Part shown: one piece after another, positions 40,001-46,773 of the stretch
Position numbering within the stretch: the first letter of the stretch is position 1
Layout of the letters: each line of letters starts with the position of its first letter
DNA from: Aequorivita sp. H23M31
Lineage (GTDB): Bacteria > Bacteroidota > Bacteroidia > Flavobacteriales > Flavobacteriaceae
Direction of reading: 5' to 3'
DNA length: 64,000 nucleotides
Assembly: GCF_004022485.1 (NCBI RefSeq)
Contig: NZ_CP034951.1
Location: 1,612,001-1,676,000, forward strand
Notes under the pieces: model-generated
The model's input: only the letters and a program-made list of their open reading frames with translations
Told to the model about the DNA's origin: nothing
Database searches by the model: none
Position numbers and translations under genes: made by a program

Positions 40001-40745
40001 AGCAGCCGTTATTCGCGAAAAAGGAAGTAATAGCGAGCGCGAAATGGCTTATATGATGCACTTAGCCGGGTTTGATGTGAAGGATGTGCATATGACCGAT
40101 TTAATAGAAGGCCGGGAAACTTTAGAGGATATCAAGCTTTTAGTTGCCGTAGGTGGATTTAGTAACAGCGACGTTTTGGGAAGCGCTAAAGGATGGGCTG
40201 GAGCTTTTCTATATAATCCATTGGCGAAACAAGCCTTAGAAAATTTCTTTGCAAAGGATGATACGCTATCGTTGGGAGTATGTAATGGCTGCCAGCTCTT
40301 TATCGAACTCGGACTTTTAAATCCCGAGGATAAGGAGAAACCGAAAATGCTTCACAATAAAACCAACAAATTTGAATGTGTCTTCACTTCGGTAAAAATT
40401 CAAGAAAACAACTCCATAATGCTTTCATCTTTAGCCGGAAGCACCTTGGGAATTTGGTCCGCCCACGGTGAGGGAAAATTCAGTTTCCCGATGGACGAAT
40501 CACATTATGATATCGTGGCAAAGTATACCTATGATAAATTGCCAGCGAGCCCTAATGGCAGCGATTTCAACACGGCAATGATGGCAGACAAAACCGGGCG
40601 CCACTTGGTAATGATGCCGCATTTGGAGCGCTCTATTTTTCCATGGAACTGGGCATATTATCCAGACGATAGAAAAGATGATGCTGTTACACCTTGGGTG
40701 CAGGCATTGGTTAATGCTAGAGAGTGGATCGAAGTTAGTCGGTAG
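37008..40745 (+). CDS. purL: Phosphoribosylformylglycinamidine synthase
   Basis: The 1245-aa single-chain form catalyses step four of purine synthesis: FGAR, glutamine and ATP to FGAM. An N-terminal PurS-like part is followed by two FGAM-synthase halves with ATP/substrate-binding motifs ([41 protein letters not shown]). A C-terminal class I glutaminase has the nucleophile Cys in [13 protein letters not shown] and the His/Glu region in [14 protein letters not shown]. It is transcribed alone. The last codons (Ser-Arg-stop) lie inside a heptamer repeat (40737-40766), so the stop TAG is part of the repeat. A hairpin terminator follows. Confidence 0.97.
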   Translation: [1245 protein letters not shown]

Positions 40746-40766
40746 TCGGTAGTCGGTAGTCGGTAG
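40737..40766 (+). repeat. Perfect 4-unit heptamer repeat overlapping the purL stop
   Basis: Four exact tandem copies of AGTCGGT (40737-40764) plus a partial AG. The first copy encodes the Ser-Arg end of PurL, and its last T with the next AG forms the stop TAG (40743-40745). Confidence 0.9.
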
Positions 40767-40787
40767 AAAAATAAAATCTGAATTTAT

Positions 40788-40810
40788 AAAAGCCGCTTTT
40801 TGCGGCTTTT
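40788..40810 (+). terminator. Intrinsic terminator of purL
   Basis: AAAGCCGC pairs with GCGGCTTT around a T-rich loop and is followed by TTAATTTT. The A-rich left side may also serve the convergent lipoprotein gene. Confidence 0.75.
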
Positions 40811-40880
40811 AATTTTCTATATAAAAACAAGATTTTAATATTACAGCAATTCCCCAGGAATAGAAAAAAATTAATAGGTT

Positions 40881-42059
40881 CTATTGTTCCGTATCTTCCT
40901 TTTCTCCCGGTCTTCCATCAATTCGGCTTACAGAAAACTTAGAAGGTTCTGGTGAAAATGCCTTATCATACTTGGTTTGCAATTGGATGTAATATTTTTG
41001 GTTGGCCTTGACCTCTATTTTGGCAGGTAGGGTTTTCCATTTATCGATTGGCTTTTGTTCAAAATCCACTTCCTCGTAAAGCTGAAATTCAGCTCTGAAA
41101 TCTGCGGGAAAACCTACTGCTATACGGAGTGTGGAATTCGCTTTTGGAGTGAAAGTAAAATAATCCTTATCTCCCTGAGGAAAAATAGCTATTTGCACGG
41201 TGTCGTTTATGGTTAAATTATACGCTTCTTTAAAATTATTATTGGGCTCTGTTTTATCCATCTCCTTTATAAAATCAACCTTCCATTCCGCCATATCGCG
41301 CGACATTTCCTTATTGTATTTATCCTTTAATTGGATATAGTAATCTCCTGGAGTATTTACCTGAATTGAGGCAGGAAGGCCCATGCCTCCGCTAATATAT
41401 TCCACCTTACCAAATTCATCGGCTTTCTTGGCAAAACGAACCTCCACGTTTATATTTTCAGGAACCTGTCTAGCCTGAACCATAAGATATCCCGAACTAT
41501 CGACCTGGGTTTTAAACCAATCAACATCTGTAGTTGGGTAAAAGATTGACTTCACGATTTCCCCAGTCGACACACTTGTGGCGCCATCGGCTTCATTATT
41601 TGGCTCGTGCTCGTCAAACTCTTCTATGAATTCCGCCTTAAATACAATTTCCTCTTCGGAGAAATTCTTGTTATACTTATCCTTAAAAGCAAAATAAATA
41701 GTATCTGGTTTACTTACAATTATAGTTGCAGGCAATCCTAATTCACCCGATATCCAGTTTTCCTTTTGTGATTTCCATTCCTCCTTATTGGCAAAACGTA
41801 CTACAAAGTTTAAATTATCTGGAATATTTCTGGCACTCACGTCGAGATACCCCTGTCCCGATACCGGAACTGCGAACCAATCAATATCGCCTATGCTATC
41901 GATCTTCATGGAATACGATTCTCCAGATTTCAATAATCCAGCTTCTAGGATGGAATTATTGGGTTCGCCTATATCATTTTTCTCTTTTGGAGAAGAACAC
42001 GCAGCAATCAAGAAAAATAGTGAAGCCGCATACAAAATGTGATTTGAAAAAATTTTCAT
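40881..42059 (-). CDS. Lipoprotein with three tandem PPC-like domains
   Basis: The 392-aa protein has a lipoprotein signal (LFFLIAAC, Cys21). Three repeats of about 118 residues start at GEPNNS (near 32), HEPNNEA (near 152) and TEPNNNF (near 272). Each has an EPNN start, a D-x-DWF or DKDYF motif about 25-30 residues on, and a closing YxxxKDKYNK or YIQLQTKYDK stretch. This is the pre-peptidase C-terminal (PPC) type beta-sandwich fold, normally attached to proteases or adhesins, but no enzyme domain is present here. It may bind surface components; the function is unknown. The tail is acidic. Confidence 0.82.
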   Translation of the reverse strand: MKIFSNHILYAASLFFLIAACSSPKEKNDIGEPNNSILEAGLLKSGESYSMKIDSIGDIDWFAVPVSGQGYLDVSARNIPDNLNFVVRFANKEEWKSQKENWISGELGLPATIIVSKPDTIYFAFKDKYNKNFSEEEIVFKAEFIEEFDEHEPNNEADGATSVSTGEIVKSIFYPTTDVDWFKTQVDSSGYLMVQARQVPENINVEVRFAKKADEFGKVEYISGGMGLPASIQVNTPGDYYIQLKDKYNKEMSRDMAEWKVDFIKEMDKTEPNNNFKEAYNLTINDTVQIAIFPQGDKDYFTFTPKANSTLRIAVGFPADFRAEFQLYEEVDFEQKPIDKWKTLPAKIEVKANQKYYIQLQTKYDKAFSPEPSKFSVSRIDGRPGEKEDTEQ

Positions 42060-42741
42060 TGTAGTTGATTTTTAATTTAGTATTCGTTGAAAGTGAAACC
42101 ATCAATTAGTAATAGTTTCCGTAGTTGATTGTTAAAACTACTAAATTAAAATGAAAGGAGTTTAGCAATGAGCTTATTATGACCGTTTTGCATATTTATG
42201 ATATTCTCCTTTTGGAAAAAAGACGTCTTTAATTTAAAAACTAGGACCAATCGTGAAAACCTGAGGGGACTTAAGAAGAAGAAACCCAACAACATCAATA
42301 TGCTCCTGGGTTCCAATCAATTGGGGAGTAAAGCATAAAGCTCTGAGCCAAATATAATTATAAATAAAATAAAATAACGATGAGTTTTAGATTTTTTTAA
42401 CTTACTAAACTTATAGCAAATTTTTTATTAAAAATATTTACCCTTGCTAAATAAATTCTCGAAATTTATTCTTGAATTAGTGAACAAATTAAAAAAGAAT
42501 AAGATTGGCCGAACGGAAGAGAATAACCAAAAAAGACTGCTTATAAATTCATCTAAATTCCTATTGCTATTAATGAGTACCTCTTCCTCAAATATAATTA
42601 TGATTATGCCTTCAGTGTATTCAATTTTGTAAATCCTTTCCCCGTATTTTCGGACTTTTATCCGGTGGGTATGCCTTCTTTTTATTTCAAGACAAAAACC
42701 TCAAAAATTATTGTTATTTTCACTTCCTTAACATCACAATC
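42060..42741. other. 682-bp intergenic region with palindrome
   Basis: No convincing gene is present between the divergent lipoprotein and acyl-CoA ligase genes. It holds a perfect 12-bp palindrome AAAGACGTCTTT (42219-42230), two copies of GTAGTTGATT (about 42061 and 42122) and two copies of CAAATATAATTAT (about 42350 and 42590). A 62-residue frame at 42444-42632 with a TTG start has no recognisable features and is not called. Confidence 0.45.
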
Positions 42742-44517
42742 ATGACAGATCCAAAACGACTTTTCGACTTTCCATATTACCAACTTGAGAAATATCCTCA
42801 GGAAAAAGCACTGATTACCAAATATGAGGGAAAATGGGTGGCTACCTCTACTCAGGAATATATAGACAAAGCGAATGCCCTCAGCCGAGCGTTGATTAAA
42901 ATGGAGGTTAAGCCTAATGACAAAATAGCGTTGATTTCGTCGACAAACCGAACGGAATGGAATATTTGCGATATAGCAATTATGCAAACCGGGGCACAGG
43001 ATGTACCTATTTATCCTACAATTTCGGAGGATGAGTATGAATATGTTTTAAATCATAGTGAATCGATTTATTGTTTTGTTTCAGATAAAGAGGTGTATGA
43101 CAAAGTGATGGCCATTAAAGCAAACGTTCCTTCTTTGAAGGAGGTATATACCTTCGACAAAATTGAGGGAGCTAAAAACTGGTCGGAAGTTTTGCAAATG
43201 GGAAAAGATGAAAGCAACCAATCAGAATTGGACAAGCGAAAAGAAGCCATTCACGAGGATGATGTTGCGACCCTCATTTATACTTCGGGAACAACCGGAA
43301 AACCAAAAGGTGTAATGCTTTCACATAAAAACATTGGCAGCAATGCGAAATACAGTGCGGAAAGATTGCCAATCGTTATGGGCAAGTCTAAAGCATTGAG
43401 CTTTTTGCCCGTTTGCCACGTATACGAACGTATGCTTCACTATATGTATCAATATTGTGGTGTAGAACTTTATTTTGCCGAATCGCTAGACACGATAAGC
43501 CAGAATTTAAATGAGGTGAAACCAGAAGTGATGACTGCTGTTCCGCGAGTTCTAGAAAAAGTATATGATAAAATTTATGCGAAAGGTGGAGAACTTACCG
43601 GCATTAAAAAGAAACTTTTCTTCTGGGCGATTGATTTAGGATTAAGGTATGAACCTTACGGCCAAAATGGCTGGTGGTACGAAACCCAGTTAAAACTGGC
43701 AAATAAATTAATTTTCAGTAAATGGAGAGAGGCACTCGGAGGAAACATAAAAGCAATTGCTTCTGGTAGCGCACCTCTTCAACCAAGGTTGGCGCGTGTA
43801 TTCAACGCAGGACAAATTCCTGTAATGGAAGGATACGGACTTACAGAAACCTCTCCAGTGGTATCTGTAAACGACATGCGAAATCACGGTTTTAAAATTG
43901 GAACTGTAGGAAAACCACTTCGCGAAACTGAAGTAAAAATCGCAGAGGACGGAGAGATTTTGGTCAAGGGTCCCCAAGTAATGTTGGGATATTTTAAAAA
44001 TGATGAAGAGACCGAAAAGGTTATGGAAGGTGGATATTTCCACACAGGAGATATAGGTGAAATTGACAGCGAAGGTTTCTTAAAGATTACCGATCGTAAA
44101 AAGGAAATGTTTAAAACCAGCGGCGGAAAATACGTGGCTCCGCAAACCATCGAAAATGTCATGAAGCAATCGCGTTTCATAGAACAGATGATGGTGGTTG
44201 GCGAAGGTGAAAAAATGCCGGCAGCGCTCATTCAACCTGATTTTGAATTTATCAAGGAATGGGGAAAACTAAAAAACCACAATTTACCGTCGGACAACAA
44301 AGAATTGGTGAAAAATAAGCAGGTAATCGACCGTATTCAGGAGGAAGTAGATTTCTACAACGAGCGATTTGGCCAATGGGAGAAAATCAAGAAGTTCGAA
44401 CTAACTCCAGATCCGTGGAGTATCGAAGGAGGACAACTAACCCCAACCATGAAGATGAAGCGAAAGGTAATCAAGGAAATGTACAAAGATTTGTATGATA
44501 AAATTTATGGCGCTTAG
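42742..44517 (+). CDS. Long-chain fatty-acid-CoA ligase
   Basis: The 591-aa adenylate-forming enzyme has the P-loop-like LIYTSGTTGKPKGVMLSHKN, the EGYGLTETSP motif and the DRKKEMFKTSGGKYVAP hinge and catalytic lysine region. It activates free fatty acids to acyl-CoA via an acyl-AMP intermediate. It resembles the FadD/FAA-type ligases of Bacteroidota of about 590 residues with a long C-terminal domain. The + strand fatty-acid degradation genes follow downstream (fadN-like at 45844, fadA-like at 48736, fadE-like at 50363), so it is likely their entry enzyme, though separated by the DUF488 and MarR genes. Confidence 0.92.
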   Translation: MTDPKRLFDFPYYQLEKYPQEKALITKYEGKWVATSTQEYIDKANALSRALIKMEVKPNDKIALISSTNRTEWNICDIAIMQTGAQDVPIYPTISEDEYEYVLNHSESIYCFVSDKEVYDKVMAIKANVPSLKEVYTFDKIEGAKNWSEVLQMGKDESNQSELDKRKEAIHEDDVATLIYTSGTTGKPKGVMLSHKNIGSNAKYSAERLPIVMGKSKALSFLPVCHVYERMLHYMYQYCGVELYFAESLDTISQNLNEVKPEVMTAVPRVLEKVYDKIYAKGGELTGIKKKLFFWAIDLGLRYEPYGQNGWWYETQLKLANKLIFSKWREALGGNIKAIASGSAPLQPRLARVFNAGQIPVMEGYGLTETSPVVSVNDMRNHGFKIGTVGKPLRETEVKIAEDGEILVKGPQVMLGYFKNDEETEKVMEGGYFHTGDIGEIDSEGFLKITDRKKEMFKTSGGKYVAPQTIENVMKQSRFIEQMMVVGEGEKMPAALIQPDFEFIKEWGKLKNHNLPSDNKELVKNKQVIDRIQEEVDFYNERFGQWEKIKKFELTPDPWSIEGGQLTPTMKMKRKVIKEMYKDLYDKIYGA

Positions 44518-44673
44518 ACGGGCATCAATAGTTGGTAAGCTTAATCGGTAGTTTTATTTTAATTGGAATTCCTTTTCACTACCTCCCTTGCATTAAAGTT
44601 TCGTTAAACGGCCTAGGGTAGCGGAATCTGTATTTCAGATTTAATAACTTTAGATGTTTAATGCGCTTAAATA

Positions 44674-45201
44674 ATGAAAACCATCTGGACTATTGGTCAC
44701 TCTACGCATCCATTGAAGGAGTTTTTACATATGTTGAAATCCTTTGACATTGAATTGTTGATGGATGTACGCTCCTATCCTGGCTCCCGAAAGTTTCCAC
44801 AATTCAACAAGGAAAATATGGAGATTTCTCTGCCCGAAAATGGATTTGAATACGATCATATGAGAGATTTGGGCGGAAGGAGAAAAGTAGATCCAAATTC
44901 CAAAAACGATGCTTGGAGATTAGCTTCATTCAGAGGTTATGCCGACTATATGGATACTGAGGAATTTTCCGCAGCTTTAAAACGTTTAGAAAAGATTGCT
45001 GCAAAAAAACGTACTGCCATAATGTGCGCCGAGGCGGTGTGGTGGAGCTGCCACCGTTCCATGATTTCCGATGCGCTGAAGGTAAGAGGGTGGAAAGTTC
45101 TTCATATTATGAATGACAAGACAGCTACCGAACATCCATATACCGCTCCCGCAAAAATAGTGGATGGAAAATTGGACTATTCTAAACCCAAAGAAGACTA
45201 A
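44674..45201 (+). CDS. DUF488 family protein
   Basis: The 175-aa protein starts with IWTIGHSTHPLKEFL and has the DUF488 signatures LMDVRSYPGSRKFPQFN, MRDLGGRRK and the cysteine/histidine cluster MCAEAVWWSCHRSMISDAL. The family is widespread and its function is not established; the conserved Cys and His suggest metal or nucleotide chemistry. It lies between the acyl-CoA ligase and MarR genes, transcribed in the same direction, with a TAACTTTA -7-like box near 44646. Whether it is functionally tied to fatty-acid metabolism is unknown. Confidence 0.87.
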   Translation: MKTIWTIGHSTHPLKEFLHMLKSFDIELLMDVRSYPGSRKFPQFNKENMEISLPENGFEYDHMRDLGGRRKVDPNSKNDAWRLASFRGYADYMDTEEFSAALKRLEKIAAKKRTAIMCAEAVWWSCHRSMISDALKVRGWKVLHIMNDKTATEHPYTAPAKIVDGKLDYSKPKED

Positions 45202-45285
45202 TATCCCCAATTCCATATTCTTTTAGTTAATTATCCACTTCTCTCCATAATTATTTGAGAACTGAAACCAAAAAAAACAGTTCAA

Positions 45286-45307
45286 TTTACTATGCGTGCA
45301 TAATAAA
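45286..45307. promoter_or_regulatory. Candidate MarR operator (22-bp imperfect palindrome)
   Basis: The half-sites are TTTA-C-TATGC and GCATA-A-TAAA around a central GT. All bases pair except the two central ones and one on each arm. The site ends 6 bases before the MarR gene's -7 box, where a repressor would block polymerase. Confidence 0.6.
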
Positions 45308-45313
45308 TTTTCC

Positions 45314-45321
45314 TATCTTTG
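45314..45321 (+). promoter_or_regulatory. -7 promoter box of the MarR gene
   Basis: TATCTTTG ends 6 bases before ATG 45328, placing the likely transcription start at or next to the start codon. It also overlaps an alternative TTG start at 45319, which is therefore unlikely. Confidence 0.5.
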
Positions 45322-45327
45322 GTATCA

Positions 45328-45783
45328 ATGGAAGAAAAAGCAACTAAAGAAAAAACCATTGATTATATTTTACGGTCCACTTGGATGAGTGTAACCAAAA
45401 TGTACAATGAAGAAGCTGGAAAAAAGGGAAGTACGATGGCAACGGGTTTCGCCCTAATAAGTATCGATCCAGAAAACGGAACCCCTTCCACTACTCTAGG
45501 TCCAAAAATGGGAATTGAAGCCACCAGTCTTTCCCGGACCCTAAAATCAATGGAAGAAAAGGGTCTTATAGAAAGAAAACCGAACCCTGAAGACGGACGT
45601 GGTGTTCTAATCCATTTAACTCCTTTTGGAAAGGAGATGCGGGAATTTTCCAAACAAGTAGTATTGGCATTTGATCAAGCAGTACAAAAAAATGTGAATC
45701 CCCAAGAATTACAAACATTTCGGAAAGTAGCTTATACCATCAACGATTTAATAAACTCAAAAAAGATCTACGGTCCCGAATAA
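45328..45783 (+). CDS. MarR-family transcriptional regulator
   Basis: From ATG 45328 the product is 151 aa. It has the winged helix-turn-helix with LGPKMGIEATSLSRTLKSMEEKGLIERKPNPEDGRGVLIHLT (recognition helix, then the wing with D-x-R) flanked by dimerisation helices. MarR proteins bind palindromes as dimers and usually repress until a ligand, here perhaps acyl-CoA, releases them. A 22-bp palindrome lies just upstream of its -7 box, which suggests self-regulation, and the fadNAE-like genes follow in the same direction. A TTG three codons upstream is rejected because it overlaps the -7 box. Confidence 0.88.
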   Translation: MEEKATKEKTIDYILRSTWMSVTKMYNEEAGKKGSTMATGFALISIDPENGTPSTTLGPKMGIEATSLSRTLKSMEEKGLIERKPNPEDGRGVLIHLTPFGKEMREFSKQVVLAFDQAVQKNVNPQELQTFRKVAYTINDLINSKKIYGPE

Positions 45784-45810
45784 AACACTGAAAATCTAAT
45801 AACACAACTG

Positions 45811-45828
45811 ACTTGTCTTCGGGCAAGT
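45811..45828 (+). promoter_or_regulatory. UUCG-tetraloop hairpin between MarR and fadN
   Basis: ACTTGTC-TTCG-GGCAAGT forms a 7-bp stem (one G-U) capped by a stable UUCG loop, 15 bases before the fadN ATG. The following ATTTAATTTT is only a weak T-tract, so it may be a leaky terminator, attenuator or stability element. Confidence 0.55.
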
Positions 45829-45843
45829 ATTTAATTTTAGAAT

Positions 45844-46773
45844 ATGTCAAAAAGAAGAATTAATAAGGTAGCCGTCATCGGTTCCGGAATTATGGGAAGC
45901 GGTATTGCTTGTCATTTTGCAAATATCGGGGTGGAGGTTTTATTGCTGGATATCGTCCCCCGTGAACTTACAGATGACGAAAAGAAGAAAGGCCTTACTT
46001 TAGAAGATAAGGTAGTAAGAAATAGGATTGTCAACCAAGACTTGGCCAAGGCAATTAAAAGCAACCCTGCCCCACTCTACCATAAGGATTTTGCAAACCG
46101 CATAACAACAGGAAATCTAGAGGACGACATTTCCAAGGTAAAAAATGTGGATTGGATCATAGAAGTAGTGGTTGAACGTCTTGACATTAAAAAGCAGGTT
46201 TTTGAAAATCTGGACAAGCATAGAAAACCCGGAACCCTTATAACTTCCAATACTTCCGGAATTCCTATTAAATATATGAGCGAAGACCGAAGTGAAGATT
46301 TCCAAAAGCATTTCTGTGGCACGCACTTTTTTAATCCACCACGATATTTAAAACTTCTTGAGATTATTCCCGGACCTAAAACCTCGCAAGATGTTTTGGA
46401 TTTTTTAAATGATTACGGACAAAAGTTTTTAGGAAAAACCACGGTAATCGCAAAAGATACTCCCGCATTTATAGGAAATAGAATTGGAATTTTCGGAATT
46501 CAAAGTCTCTTTCATCTAGTAAAAGAAATGGGACTGACAATTGGGGACGTAGACAAACTTACCGGTCCCGTAATAGGCCGTCCAAAATCCGCCACCTTCA
46601 GAACCGTTGATGTCGTCGGTCTAGATACTTTGGTACACGTTGCAAACGGGATTTACGAAAACGCCCCCGACGATGAGGAACACGAAATCTTCCAAATCCC
46701 AGGATTTATTGACACCATGATGGCAAACAAATGGTTAGGAAGCAAGAGCGGACAGGGGTTTTATAAAAAATAA
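45844..46773 (+). CDS. fadN: FadN-like 3-hydroxyacyl-CoA dehydrogenase, N-terminal half (frameshifted)
   Basis: This 309-aa frame holds the NAD-binding Rossmann domain (VAVIGSGIMGSGIACHFAN, GxGxxG) and the first 3-hydroxyacyl-CoA dehydrogenase part (NTSGIPI, HFCGTHFFNPPRYLKLLEI). It stops at TAA 46771-46773 just after GQGFYKK. The continuation is in the -1 frame: re-reading one A in the A6 run at 46765-46770 gives YKKIKKDDGSSEIL and leads without another stop into the 46767-48251 frame. The joined product would be 802 aa, the normal size of FadN-like 3-hydroxyacyl-CoA dehydrogenase/enoyl-CoA hydratase (about 790 aa in Bacillus). It could be a mutation, an assembly error or a true slippage site. 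Confidence 0.85.
   Translation: MSKRRINKVAVIGSGIMGSGIACHFANIGVEVLLLDIVPRELTDDEKKKGLTLEDKVVRNRIVNQDLAKAIKSNPAPLYHKDFANRITTGNLEDDISKVKNVDWIIEVVVERLDIKKQVFENLDKHRKPGTLITSNTSGIPIKYMSEDRSEDFQKHFCGTHFFNPPRYLKLLEIIPGPKTSQDVLDFLNDYGQKFLGKTTVIAKDTPAFIGNRIGIFGIQSLFHLVKEMGLTIGDVDKLTGPVIGRPKSATFRTVDVVGLDTLVHVANGIYENAPDDEEHEIFQIPGFIDTMMANKWLGSKSGQGFYKK

Noticed and set aside
40737..40766. CRISPR-like array at the end of purL
   Set aside because: Units are 7 bp with no spacers; a simple tandem repeat.
42444..42632. 62-residue frame with TTG start
   Set aside because: A+T-driven composition (N, K, S, I) and no supporting signals.
45319..45327. TTG start of the MarR gene three codons upstream
   Set aside because: It overlaps the TATCTTTG promoter box, so it would not be transcribed; ATG 45328 is used.
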